This document shows positions 19,875 through 32,183 of a stretch of 64,000 bases of DNA, piece after piece (within the stretch, counting starts at the first letter, position 1; every line of letters begins with the position of its first letter). The stretch covers positions 2,191,426 to 2,255,425 of the forward strand of contig CAXAMN010021695.1 of NCBI GenBank assembly GCA_963970005.1, given 5' to 3'. The position numbers were made by a program, and so were the translations under genes. Source of the stretch: Durusdinium trenchii (Eukaryota > Sar > Dinophyceae > Suessiales > Symbiodiniaceae). The notes below the pieces were generated by a model. The model was not told where the DNA came from and searched no databases. It was given only the letters and a program-made list of their open reading frames with translations.

Positions 19875-19882
19875 CGCTACCA
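19871..19882 (-). other. Element 2 primer binding site
   Basis: TGGTAGCGGAGC on the minus strand, directly after the 5' LTR, as in element 1. Both elements therefore use the same tRNA primer, probably initiator Met. Confidence 0.82.
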
Positions 19883-20009
19883 TGCGAAGCTTTTCTGCTC
19901 GGGCAAAGTTGCGGTCTCATGTACAAGCTTCTTGATTTGTGCGTGTCATCTTAGATGATCACAACATGTATGCTCTGCCATGAGTGAGTGCTTACCATGT
20001 CGTTTGGCA
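19883..20009 (-). repeat. Element 2 5' LTR (127 bp)
   Basis: Same sequence as 12670-12796. Should contain the element's promoter. Confidence 0.93.
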
Positions 20010-20185
20010 GTTTGTGATTGTGTGTTTCTGGTTGTGCTTGTGGTTGTGTGTTTGCGGTTATGCGTTTGTGGGTGTGTGTTTATGATTGTGTTTGTAGTTG
20101 TGTGTTTGTGATTGCGTTTGTGATTGTGTGTTTCTGGTTGCGTTTGTGGCTGCGCGTTTGAGGTTATGTGTTTGTGGTTGTGTGC
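20010..20185. repeat. GTTTGTG minisatellite, right part
   Basis: Continuation of the array interrupted by element 2. It begins with the duplicated GTTTG. Confidence 0.88.
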
Positions 20186-20262
20186 TGTGGTTGAGGTCCG
20201 GCAGGTTGAGGTCCGGCAGGGAACACTGGGCGTGGATGGTCGTGGTTGAGGTCCGGCGGAGG
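20186..20262. repeat. 40-bp minisatellite, reverse orientation
   Basis: Three copies of GGTTGAGGTCCGGC, two of them 40 bp apart. The unit is the diverged reverse complement of the array at 1-101, including a matching CAGTGT word in the spacer. Confidence 0.7.
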
Positions 20263-23261
20263 AGGCGGAGGAGGAGGAGAAGAAGGAGGAGATGGGGCTG
20301 ACATAAAATCTAACAACCCTCACCTGACAGGAGGGGAATTAACATGTTCATACATGTTTGGATTTCTTTGGATATATCTGGGAAAACGACTTTCCACTTT
20401 CCTGTTCTTCAGTCTAATGACTCACGTTCAGATTGTATTCTGTAGTATGACAGTGAACCATGTCCCAAGATTTGGTAGGAGTAACTTATAAGGTTGTGAA
20501 CATGTGGTCAAAAGAACAGAAACTTTGAACAAAGGAGATTCGATCCCAACATTGTCCTCGAAACCCGTGTCAAGATATAGATCCAAGTAGATATAACCAG
20601 CACCACCCAGTTTGGCGGGGTTATGGATGATTAACATTACATGGTCAGGGGGGGTCTACAAACCACCCTCACTCGAGTCCGCTCTTGAAGTGATCGCGTG
20701 TCCCGCATCGAAAAGGCTCCTGGGTCCTGGTGATAAAACTGCAGGACATTTGTTCAGTGCCATCAGGTGCCCCCTTTTGCTTGGAGACCTGATCAACCCC
20801 GTGATCCGTGATCCAAAACGGATCTCCCTCTGGTCGCTACACTCAGAACGATCCAATTCACCGAAAAAAGGCGCCTTCGCCCGCGAGGCCGAAGGTGTGG
20901 ATCCCATGGCCTCAGGTGGCGGTGGAAGTGGAGAAACAAATAATCCGAGGTTCCTAACAAACCAAAAAGCGACATTGTTGTTCACTTTGGGATCCATAAA
21001 GAAAGCCCATGTTGTACGTATACTTACGTAGTTACATGGTACTGTAGTACTTCTATGGAAGAATAACATGCTGGTCACTCAAGTTGTAAAAAAACAAAAA
21101 ATCAAGGACGTGACATGAGTTCAACATGCACATGCCCAAACCTTAGACTTGTTCCCTAGTTGGAGCCACACCCACATCACCATTTTTGCTGGAAGCATCT
21201 GAGTTTTTCAAGCAAGGCAGCTGGTCTGATGTTCTTGCTCATACAAATAGTGCCAAGCAAACCATGGTTCTTCTTGTCATAGCTATGAATGATAGCATCA
21301 TTATAGGATATGATAGGCCAGGATATGCTAGGATCTATTTCAACATTATTCAACAACACGAGTGGATACCTATCTGGTGATCAACAGATCGACATGGACA
21401 ATGAACCTCCTCAAAGTTGATTCCAATTGTCCCTCCACCAAGGGCATCATTGCTCATGTCTACATGCTGGTCCCCTCCCCGATCGAGGTCGCGGCTGACG
21501 ATGACCAAATGGTGCCATCCCTCCGCCAGCGAGGAGATGTTAAAACCACGCAGGAAATTCCCTTAGGATGCAGGTTACGCATCGAATGAGCGCGATCGTT
21601 CTATGGATGCTGAACGCCCCGAGTCCCATTGAGGGAAAATGCGGTCTGGTCTATTCCAAGGGAGATTTCAGGGTGCCCTTTCAGGGATTCCAACTCAGAG
21701 GTGCTGCCACCAAATTATGTGCATGGAGTTGTCCAACTAACGCATAATCATCACACTCACATGGGAGAAGTCAATGCTTGTATCCCAACAGACATTCAGC
21801 AACTTAGCCCAAGTGGTGTGTTCTTCTGTTTCAACCCCATCACCAGGACAAGTGCCACGACTTGCGCATGTTAAGTTTAGTGTGATTCGGTTCCCATACA
21901 CGTCCAATCAACAATCATGTGCATTTGCTTGCATCAGTGAACTTGCCATGCCTCATGTTCTCTTCTGAAGCACAAGTTCTGCTGCACTTCTGAATCTTGG
22001 TCAAACACTCAACAAAGGAGCATTCAATTCAATCCTTCATGAATCCCCCTAGTTGGCCGCGGCTCCTCCATTCCAATTCACCAGCCGCCCACGTGAGATG
22101 GCCACCACCACGAAGTCCATAGCATTCTTCCCATCAAGCAAATGCCGTTTGTGGGGCGAAGCCTCCAAAGGCGCCCAGATCCTCGGCGGGACCCCGCATG
22201 GCAGCCCAGCTGGCGGCAAGGCGCCCCGTGATGGAAATCCAGAAAAGCCAACCTCAAAACCATTGTGTGACAGCCCAAGGTTTGCCCCGTTCTGTGGAAC
22301 AGAAGCACAAGCTGCGCTCCAATTGACCATGCTTGTAAGGACAAGACTTTGGAAGCAGCAAAGGAAATCCCTTTTGGTCTGAATCTAGGCCATGGCATGA
22401 GCAATGAACAAATCTCTGGTTCTGGGAAACTCTTGGGAACTGCAACGACCCCGTGAAACTACTCTACCAGGGCACCGACCGTGGATGTTGCGCAATCCTC
22501 ATATGGATTGTTCTTTTAGTTGATCTCTCAAAGAGCAATGGAATGTTGAACCAACCAAGCATGTAGTTTCCTCACATCCATACCCCCCTCGTATCCAAAC
22601 CCTGGATCAGGCAGCCCTTGATTGGCGCGATGCCAAACTGTTGTGGCCTTCCAGAAAAGAGCACAGAAACCCTATTGATTCGCTACCAGTACAACCTGTT
22701 CCGCAAGTGCGCAAGTCCAAACATGCTCTGAGCAGCCTTAGGCGGATGCCCTACAAGTACCAAGCAAGATGAACGTATCATATCTCATGTTTGCTACGCA
22801 CCACCCCAGTGAAACCTGCAGCCAGAGATTCCATGTAGAGATGGTCCAGCCCTTATCTTGCAGCTTCACCGGCTCAGGCAGTATCAGACACCCCGTCTCC
22901 TCAGCTGGAACCACCATGCAGTTCGCTCAAGGCATCCCCGGCTTGAAAACCAGCGTCACAAAAGGGGTGGCCTCCGCTGGACTGATCCGGAAACGAGAGT
23001 TTGTTCGGTATTTGCTTCGAAAAGCACAATCTGTGGTCCGAAAGCGCAATGGCACTTCCACACTTCTAGTTTTGAGGAGTCCCGGACACCAGGATAGCCG
23101 GCACTGCCAGGGCTGCGAGAGGCCCAGCTGCTGAAACATGCTGAAACAGACCCGAGGCCCATAGCCTCTAATTATACACTGACATACACACACAGGCCAG
23201 TCGACCAAAAGCAGGACTTTCAGCTGTCCTTCTTTCAGCCCTCGCTCTTCCAAACTTGAGA
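20263..23261. other. Non-coding spacer
   Basis: Opens with a (GGA)n/(GAA)n purine run (to about 20,300). ORFs at 20.6-21.1 kb and 22.05-22.4 kb are open on both strands with no recognisable motif, and I do not support them as genes. Confidence 0.4.
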
Positions 23262-23694
23262 AACATATGTCCTCTACAGCAAAGCATCTGTATACATACA
23301 TACACACACGGACTCCGGTCCGTGGTCTCCACACTCTCAAAGCTCTCTACGGAGTCCGTACTGCCCGAACAATCACGAAACCCGAAAATTTGTTGGAGAA
23401 ACAACCGATCCACCACCAAACTCTTCTAGAGCCCCCCTCAAAGCCTCCGGGCATCCACGTGTATCAAACGTGGCAGCCACCGGAGGTCAAGGTTTGACAC
23501 AGGAAGCGTTGATCGAGGTTCTGAGATGCCAGCACCAGAATATCACACAGCAACAACAACAACAAATCAGTGGTCGGGCAACACAGATTGCAGAGCTGAC
23601 GAGGTTAGTGTCAGGTCTAGTGCAGATGCAGACAGATATACTATTAGATCAGGCACAGAGAGAAGCGGATGAACGCAAGAGTCGCAAGAGATGA
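23262..23694 (+). CDS. Hypothetical Gln-rich ORF, no ATG
   Basis: An open frame of about 144 codons without an ATG. Its last 75 codons look coding: TQEALIEVLRCQHQN, a Gln run, then IAELTRLVSGLVQMQTDIL and a charged end (READERKSRKR). The end is probably helical or coiled-coil. Lack of an ATG suggests an exon or a degraded gene. Not recognised. Confidence 0.3.
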
Positions 23695-23886
23695 GCACTG
23701 TTGGCCGTGAAGGGTTGGACTTTTACAGTTTCTCCGGGAGCTGTTGGAAACGGTTCAAAACCGGTTCTAACGTTATCCCATTCCGGTCATGTTCCAAATG
23801 ACAGTGTTCGTAGAACTGAACATACTTAGATATCTTTCTTTGGTGCAACGTTCCTTGGAGCAGTTGGGTGCATCCTGGCTAGGAGG

Positions 23887-24575
23887 ATGTCGAGATGCAT
23901 TCAATCCGGTCGTTCGAGCAGCGTGCGTCGGCTTTTGCAACTCAGGTTTCCAGTCTTGAGCAGCGTTCAGTTGGTCAGTCACATGCAGTCAAGCAGAGTT
24001 CGTTCGTTCACTCACCTCAGGTTCAAGTTGACCGCAGCTTTGACGCCTCGAACGCGAGTCGACAACTTAGGCAGCCTTCTTCGACGCCAAGTGGTGGTCG
24101 GGTGCATCATGCCTTCGTTGCCGTATCTAAGCAACCTCGGAGTGGAAGCGGTGGAACAGCCGCAGGGGGAAGAGAACCAGCATGCACACCAGAGGGGTAC
24201 GCTGATCGCTACTGTTGCGCCGTCGAAGAGACCGAACCAGAGGCACCGGGCGCAGCGATCGAGGGGTTCACGAGCAGAACGAGCCAGAGCTGCCAGGGAT
24301 ACCGAGGTACAGAAGTACTACCGACTCCAGAGGTCCGAGAGACGTAAACCGAGGTCCAAGAGACTGGAGTGACCGGTCAAGAGGGAGAAGCGGAAGTACA
24401 CAAAGAGGTCAAGGAGGAATCCAAAGAGGATTCGAAAGAAGCCCAGTTTACCGTGAGGATGGTGCAGGGGAATGATGGCTTCATGAACCAGAGAGAAGAG
24501 AACACGAGCGAGTTCAGAACAGGAAACGCCGTTGATCATCTCTTGCGGCATCACTTTGCTGCCAGGATGCGGTAA
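23887..24575 (+). CDS. Overlapping ORFs in a purine-rich stretch, unknown
   Basis: Several plus-strand frames overlap: 23,887-24,372 (Arg-rich end), 23,895-24,347 (Ser/Gln-rich), 24,215-24,475 (Arg/Gly/Asp-rich, e.g. RGPRDVNRGPRDWSDRSRG) and 24,369-24,575. Each looks coding over part of its length, as expected of one reading frame broken by indels or of several exons. No domain recognised. Grouped as one uncertain locus. Confidence 0.25.
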
Positions 24576-27197
24576 TGTTGACACCAATCCTTCCATTCTT
24601 CTCCACCGCCTGGCGGCACATCTGTCAGTTTTTTTTCATGAAACACAAGGTGAATCTTCTGATATGTTCGTCATTTGTCACGGCTCGACAGTATCACTCC
24701 AAATCAAAATAATATGTGCACCTCATAGCTGTTGCTCACTTATTGATTGAATGTATATAATTATAACTATATACCATTATCAACTCTAGCTGCCTTCACC
24801 GCACAGACTAGCTTACTTCGACAAGACATCGCGTCTCCAAAAGAGCATCTGCCCAGCCAAGAATTCAAAGCGAAACAATAAGCTGTGCAGCAGCTGCACC
24901 TTTTTGAGGCTTGGGACAAAACAGAAAAACTACTTGTGGCATGCCTCAAATCAAGTCCTCCGATCTTGGCCACCACTTGCTTTTCCCATTACAGAGCACG
25001 AGTCTTGTGGGCCAGCCAGGTATGGTGAGGACTTCGCTGGGAGAAGCAAAATGTAACTTCATACACCAGTAGCAATAGGACCCTATCGGAAGTACATAGT
25101 CCGTAGCCCGTTGTTCCTTGTCATCAATGAAACCAGGTCTGCCTTACCCAAATCTAGAACAACGTGTCCATAGATCTAGAATGATCCATATAGTATATAT
25201 ATATATGTATGTATGTATGTATGTATATAATTTAGATAGATTTAGATCAAACAATATACATGGTCCATTGGTGTTATCTTGTATACAATTATATATATAG
25301 AGAAATATGATCAAATACAATAAGTAGTACAATAAGTGTTTCCCGTCTCACGACTCGTGGCCTTGACATGCTGGTCGTTGAGGATGGTGCAGGGATGGCC
25401 ACTGACCGCTTCCTGGGAGGGTCGACGAAGAGACGGTGAAGGCCGTGAAGGCTGAAGATGGTCAAGGCCGTGACTTCTTTTGAGACGGAGAAGAGACCTC
25501 TCCATGTTTGTTCTCGATCTTTCAACCGGTTTTTGGAACAGGTCATTTGTTGCAGTGAGATGGTGTGCCTAAGAGTGCCATAGATCCGCAATTCCATGAG
25601 CACATAGAGCCAGTCACTATTCCAGATGATGATAAAATTCCAGCCGATAGTGGCAAAGTAGTGCCCTATTGGGACAACTGTGATACATGGGAAGAAGCTG
25701 GGAATAGGATTGACCGAATTCTTGGAGACCAGGCAAACCACGCCATACTAAACGGTTGCGGTGAAAGAAGAAATTCTGATGTCACCAGCTGATCAGCTGA
25801 TTTGAGTGATGTAAAGAGATTCTGATGAGATCCATGAAAGTACGTCAGCCGAGGTCAGCAGATGAAAATGCCAAACGGATGATCTTCCGAAGACGAGAAG
25901 CTATGACCTCCTCGTGTCGACTTACTCACGGTCTTTGTGTACATGATAACATCCATCAAACACTCACTCAGGCAACAGGTTCGATGCCGAGAGTGCCAAG
26001 ACTCGTGTACAAATGAGGCTCCGGCACAAACACTGAGGCTCCAGATTCTCTACTCTTCCCTCTCTCTCTCTCTCTCTTTCTTTTGCATCCCATTCACATC
26101 CTTTTTACTGTTGGGTTTTGGGGTGTATCGAGCCGATTCGAGCCGTGGGAATCAAAAAACACCGCCCAAGTTCTGTGGCCCAGTGTCATGTGGCAAGTTC
26201 TGGGGATCAAAGGACAGTTGGAGCAGCTGCTGATCACGAAGCACATCGACCTGATGGCGTTCTGCACATCGACCGCTCCGGTCTCCAAATGGAGGGGGTC
26301 CAGGAAGCTCGTTCTGAGTCCAGGGGCAGTTTCTGGTCATTCCATCCCAGCTGAAATGATCGGTTTAAGCCACGGGAGATTCTTCCTCATGTCCAACACA
26401 ATGAACATCGAACAAAATTATAGAACTCAACAAGCGCCCTTGAAGCTCGATTCGCCGCTGAGCAGCTTAAGGGTGACACAAAGGATTTTGTCTCCGAGCT
26501 CACGAACTGGTTCTGGACGCAGCAAGAAGGAATATACATACTCATGCATATATAGTAGAACCTCTGAGAGATTACAGTGGCAGCAAGAAGAAAACACTAA
26601 TATACTGTGGCTCCCGCATGCTCCCGCACTCATCCATTCGGTCACCAAGGAGCCAAAATGAGGCTAAACTCTTGATCAAGGTCAAACTCCATGAGCTTCT
26701 TGGAATCCTCCATCACATGTCCATCTGAGGTACCTGAGTGGAGCTCCAACAGGTAGACCCACAGGTGGTTGTCTGGTCCTTCTTCGAGTCAGTGACTGGA
26801 GACTGGAGACTGGTAGGCACTCACTACGGATGTAAACTGGAAAAAACAAGATCCGCCGTGGAGAGGTTCACCTCCCCTGATAAGTTTACGAATCTAACAT
26901 TATAGGATATTATAGGTCATCACCCACCTAGCATTTCCCATATTTTTAATATAGTGCTGCATTTTCCATTCAGTCTGCTGGATTCTGTGTCTGACGAGGG
27001 GCAAAGCTTGACCTCACAGGTCTTGCAATAGAGTTGTCGCAATCTCCGTTTCACCTCCTGCACCGTTTCCGCCGCCGGATGCACGCTCAGGGGATACTCC
27101 TGACCCGCCGGCATGCGATCGTGCTCGCGCCGTGGAGTACGTCTGGCCGCGTCTGGATGATGGGCGCTGAGGAAAAGCGATTCAATGATGGGACGCG
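24576..27197. other. Spacer with microsatellites
   Basis: Contains (TA)n(TGTA)n at about 25,193-25,230 and a (CT)n run at about 26,058-26,078. No supported gene. Confidence 0.45.
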
Positions 27198-28058
27198 GAT
27201 TTTATAGTAGGTGTGATCCCCAAGTACATTTTTAGTGGGGATTTTCTATCTATCTTAGATCCCCCTTGGAATTACCAGTAGGTCTGGGGAGCGTGATTTT
27301 ATACACATAAATCGCCTGCCCCAACATCCAGCAAGCAATCTCTCCACTATAAAATGAAGACTCGACATGAAACAGTAAATCTCTATAAAATCAAGTCTCA
27401 ACATCTAAGGCGCCCGAAATCAGAAATAAGACGTATAAAATGATCTAGGTGTGAGGTAGATTTACCTTTATTTTGCCCAGGTCGGAATTGATTTTATAGT
27501 GAGTTGTTTGGGTTCAACTGGGCTGAGACTTGAATTTATAGGGATTTGGTTTGCAAAATCTGACAGCATCAGCGATGAGCAGGTTTTTTTCCCCTGTGCG
27601 TTCGTCTGATTGTTCTGATGTCCAAAGCAATCCGCTTGATTGCTAATTTTGATTGAATATAATGAAACCTTCTCGGATTTGTTGAAAGCATCTTTTCGAT
27701 CATTGAAAGCATCTTGCGGGCAGGCCGGGCGTATAAAATCAAAAAACCAACATATTATGCATGCAACTGACTTCCAACATCTGCCACAATAAAATGAAGT
27801 CTCAGCTTTCTTGTCCACAACTCTCTTCATATAAGATCAAGAACCAACTTCTAAGAAGCTGTAAGGCTTGGTCTGCTATAAAATCGGGCTCATACCACCT
27901 CACTCCTATAAAATCAAATGTCAAAACAGCCAGACCTCTATCTGTATGGCGGCCCACATAATTCTGGCCACAAGCTACCACGTTGACACATCATTTTATA
28001 GCAAGCCTCCCTATAAAATGACAGGGGGTTTTTGTACTCGAGTACGGCCATTTTATAG
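27198..28058. repeat. Cluster of YTATAAAATS words on both strands
   Basis: Twelve exact copies of the 10-mer (C/G)TATAAAAT(C/G): eight forward, starting near 27347, 27383, 27433, 27731, 27876, 27906 and 28011, and the rest reversed near 27198, 27295, 27490, 27992 and 28049, plus at least three one-off variants. Spacing is irregular, so this is not a tandem repeat. Function unknown. Confidence 0.8.
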
Positions 28059-28843
28059 GGGATATTCCATGGGGGATTATCTTAGTATATAAAGGTGTGT
28101 CTAGCAATCAGGAAGCCTCTGCCAGAAAAACCTTGGTGCTCTTCTAGTTCAAAGCTTTGTAGAATCGTAGTCGGTGACACCTTTGGAAGCAACTGGAATT
28201 AGCAACTCCACGTTTTGTCGACACCAACCTGGAAATTCCTTCTGTGGCTTTACCCCATCGGATGCAGCAAAAACCGTTCATCACTTCACACCCAACACTC
28301 CGCGACCTCGTCTTGCTCTGATTCTTCGTTGGGCGCCCAGAACACCCTGCTCCCAGCTCACGCCCTCTCCTTGCCGTTGAGGCCCTTGGGGCAGAAGTTC
28401 GCAAACATCATGGAGTATTTCCGGTTGCCTTGCAGCACACGACTGAACCCCGCCTCAAGCTTCGTCCGGGCAATGTCTCGGGGATGTATTTGTATTTATT
28501 TGTAAGGTAGTGGCACATTGGGCAGGGTATCAGGATTGCATGGGATAGCTGACATATACCAGCTTGTTAGTGACACCCAGCCCAAGGGTAAATCCACTGT
28601 TAATTGCTAGATCTCTGAGATATTTGCACTGGAAGTCTGAGATAGAAGGAACAGCGGACCGACCACCAGGTACACCCAGCTCTTGTATTTAAGTTTGTCA
28701 GGCTGCAAATGAAGATTGATGCGTTTCTCAATGCCGCACGCCATGGAGGTACATCTCAAAATCCACCGTTTCAATGTATTGGCTGTAGTACAACTAAGTG
28801 TGGCAGGTCGGCCATATTTGTTGGATACTTGAAGCGTCCGATC

Positions 28844-28936
28844 GCTCCGTTTGTAGGAATGCCCGAAATGCTCCGTTCGTAGCGCTCTTGCTCCGTTCGT
28901 AGTAGGGCGAGGAGCCCCGAACGTCGCGTCCGATCG
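28844..28936. repeat. GCTCCGTTYGTAG word cluster
   Basis: Three copies (28844, 28870, 28890), with GTCCGATCGCTCC occurring twice around them. The reverse complement CTACGAACGGARC recurs near 42.0 kb. Confidence 0.65.
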
Positions 28937-29189
28937 CTCCTATTTAAAGGTTCATAGAGGGCTTTGAATGGCAGTTTCGTGACTGTCAGCCTTGGACCGG
29001 TTGTTGGACCGTGTCCGCATTCGCAGGAGCTATGAGCTTTAGGCGGGGAAGGGGTGTCCTCTTTTTCGGTCCATTTCCTCAGCTAAAGCGACCAGCAAAT
29101 ACGTTCTTTCTGCTTTTTCAAAAATGAGGACAGCATAGCCCGAAAATGCTAGATATGCGTATGGGGTTTCTGGGCCCTTCATTCAACTG

Positions 29190-29310
29190 GCGGTTTTGAG
29201 GAAGAAGAAGACGACGAACAAGAAGAATAAAAAAAGGAGAAGAAGAAGACAACGACGACGACGACGAACAAGAAGAAGAAGAAGAAGAAGACGAAGACAG
29301 AAGACAGAAG
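29190..29310. repeat. (GAA)n/(ACG)n purine-rich microsatellite
   Basis: Interrupted GAA and ACG triplet runs. Confidence 0.85.
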
Positions 29311-29367
29311 GTGGCCTCATCATGTAGATCATGTTCTGAATACAAGATACAAGTGGAAGGGGCTGCA

Positions 29368-29574
29368 TTACCCGCTCGCCGTCGCCCCGCTCCCGGGGGC
29401 GAAGAGGGCTTCACCAGATCCAGCGCCCCTGGTGGTCACCGTCCCTTGCATCTGCGGGGCAATGTGTTTGTAGCGCTTGGATGCCTGGGACCCGACCGAA
29501 GCGGTTCCTGCGTCCAACGGGAACCGCCCGGAACCGATGAGTGTCGGACCTTGAGACAGTTCATGACCCTGCAA
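29368..29574 (-). CDS. Possible exon, unknown protein
   Basis: A GC-rich minus-strand frame of 68 codons with plausible composition (GSQASKRYKHIAPQMQG). No partner exons or family recognised. A second GC-rich island at about 29,860-30,050 is open in more than one minus frame and cannot be assigned. Confidence 0.2.
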   Translation of the reverse strand: MQGHELSQGPTLIGSGRFPLDAGTASVGSQASKRYKHIAPQMQGTVTTRGAGSGEALFAPGSGATASG

Positions 29575-31139
29575 GGGACTCTGCAGTTGGTTGAGAAAAA
29601 CACAAAACCTGCCAAAACGAAGGGATGAACCAAAGAAAACAATGGTCTTTTGCGCTAAAGAGTGACTTGCTCCACCTCAAAGGGAGACGAAAAGAAGAGA
29701 AAAAAAGCCTCGTTCTACGCCCGCCGATCAGGATCGCCACCTCCCAGCAGCTCAAAGACCAGGCTCACCGTTATGGGTGCCAAAATGTTCATTAGAGGAA
29801 TTCGGAAAACCTTCTTTATTCAAGCAGACCTTCGGCCAAGCGAGCGCTTCGCCTGGGGCGTTGTTGCGATGGCCGGCAAGGAGAACGCCACCGTACGAAC
29901 GCTGACGCCGGCGCCTCCGTTCCTCCACCCAGGTCCACCGGGTCCACCAGTCCAAGGCGCTGCTCAAAAGCTCGGAGATGCTGGCGACTGCGGCGGCGCT
30001 GTAAGGGGTCTCCTGACACTCCGCCTGCGGCAGCAGGCTCCCCCGATATCTGAGAGTGCGTGTGGTTGTCTTGCTGGTTGGCGTGTTGTTGTTTGTAATC
30101 CACTCGTTGAATAACATGTTTATATTGTAGCAATTATCACCTATTGTTCTCAAATGGTATATTATATATATACGATATATACATATAATATGCATGATGA
30201 AGTATCTGCCACTCGCTCGAGTCTTTGCGACAAAATGTATGCATATATAGCATGGCTACAAACCGCATAATGTCACTTTGGAGGATAGCAAGGACGCATG
30301 AATCCTTTGGGCTATGCCCGTCGATAAGGAAGGTCAAGAGCAGGGAAACCCACTCAAATACAGTAAATAATCGTACTGATTAGTGTTGGATTGGAATCCT
30401 AGTAGGGGGACAACCCGACAACCCAATGCAAACCCAACATAATGTCCTGGGCAATTGAACGACCCTCGTCGTGGGAGGTGATGCTAGCGACAGTGATTTG
30501 TTCCTCGGGTTGATCGCCCTAAACTTAACATGGTACCACCATGTACCACCAATTGGCCCACCTGCCGAAGGTATCTGGCAATCTCGTGTTGCAAGCGAGC
30601 CCGATCATTGCAGGACTCCTGACACGAAGCAAACGCTGATCGATTCTGCTTCCAGAACATCAGCATGGATGTATGAATGCAGGGAATATACAGTAGTAAC
30701 AGCAACAGTCTCATTTAGTTTATCTATGTTCTCAAAGAAGTATGATATCCTGCAAGTGTATCAGGAGGAATCCGTATAAAGGTCTGCTTGACATTCGGCC
30801 TGGCTGTTTAACTAAGGTCTGCTCAACATTGCTCAAAGTTCGCCCTGTCTATATTTTATAATCATGACTAAAGTAAACTTGAAAAACATCACATCCTCCC
30901 AAACACGTGGCGTTTCAGCACCTCTTCGCGGACCTCAACTCGTCCACCTCAAAACAAGCGACCGGACGGTGGGGATGGATGGACTGGATGGTTGGTACTT
31001 CTAAAGAACAGAGCACGTGCTTGACATGGAGGCGGTTCTGAAGACGAGTTCTCTGTAATTATTGTGATTTCCATCTACGCATTTTTGGGGAGAGCCTTTA
31101 ACTATCGAAAACATGAACGCGGGTTGGAGGCCACATGCT

Positions 31140-31140
<1 letters not shown>

Positions 31141-31170
<30 letters not shown>

Positions 31171-31172
31171 TT
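31141..31172. repeat. (CT)n microsatellite
   Basis: CT dinucleotide run with few interruptions. Confidence 0.85.
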
Positions 31173-32111
31173 CTGAGGGCTTCATGGCTCTCAAGATCTC
31201 AGCTTTCACTGGGCATTGCTGGGCTCTGAAGGATTCGACTGTTTCCATCAAAGCGTCCAGTCTCGCAGCGTCCAGTCTCGCGGTTTTTTTTTGGGTTGTC
31301 GAGTGGGACGCCTGGCCTGTAACAAATTACAAACAGTATCAAACACAGACTCGCTGTGCTGGGTAGACTTCATAATATGGATGTTTGCTGATGACAGTCC
31401 TCAAAGGCCTACGTATGCCTACGGGACTGTGGAGCAAACTCACCAGCTCAAAGTGATAGGCATTCACCTGCTACATGTCAGAACTGCTTTGCACATATTG
31501 ACTTCGAACAAAGAGGGAGGGAAGAAAGAGAATTCTCTAATCCAACCAGCCCTAGGCTATATCAATCCACCACTGGCCAAACCATGACACCTATCCGAAA
31601 GTTGAGTTTGGTGCATGAAAGCCTCTTTCTTGATGTTTTTGGTGGCTAAAACATGATTTAAACCCAACAGGTTCATCCAAACGAAAGGCTCGGCTCCGCA
31701 TCGTCCATCGATCGTGTCCATAGATCGCTGCCCTGAGGATCCAGCCATTCGCTTCGAGCTGTACTTGCCAGGCTTGCCTCTCCTGGGCAATTCGCGGCGA
31801 GATATCTGCCGCGGCGCCCAAAGGGGTTGGGAAAATGGATGCATGAGCCGCCATGGGCAAGAAGGTGATTAGAAGAGGACGATAGACCTGAGATTGGAGC
31901 AAGTGATGTCGAGGTTCGGCTTGGATCCACTGATGAAGTTTCTGCTTATATACCCCAATGATAGTGTTCCCTTCCAGGATACTTCAAATATTCTCACATC
32001 TCGTACACGTCTGTAACTACTGTATATGTGTTTCTTACGGGACCACTCACTGCTGCCTGTACTGGCCCCCAGCCCTCTAGAGTTTCCAGATATCGTTTCC
32101 GCCACCAAGCC

Positions 32112-32183
32112 TTGTTACTACTAGCTTCTTGTTACTACTAGTAAGGCACCTGTTACTACTAGCGTGGCACTTGTTACTACTAA
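32112..32183. repeat. TTGTTACTACTAG word cluster
   Basis: Four copies in 72 bp (32112, 32129, 32150, 32171). The same word in a near-palindromic form recurs at 41,996-42,078. Confidence 0.75.

Larger units (their letters stand above)
12670..20009 (-). mobile_element. Ty1/copia LTR retrotransposon 2, apparently intact
   Basis: A 7,340-bp element on the minus strand. It has two 127-bp LTRs (TG...CA, no difference seen between them), GTTTG target duplication, primer site, stem-loop leader and a purine tract. Gag-protease (899 residues) and pol (integrase, RT, RNase H and a long extra C-terminal region) keep all the catalytic motifs I looked for, with no internal stop. The only break is a -1 frame change between a SAP-like domain and integrase, which is a plausible place for programmed frameshifting. 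Identical LTRs mean very recent insertion. This is a good candidate for an active autonomous copia element in this genome. Confidence 0.95.

Noticed and set aside
20612..21078. ORFs open on both strands
   Set aside because: No motif; both strands open for similar length suggests composition effect.
25080..25110. TCCGTAGCC, similar to the start of the dinoflagellate spliced leader
   Set aside because: Match stops after nine bases; no full spliced-leader sequence or gene was found in the window.
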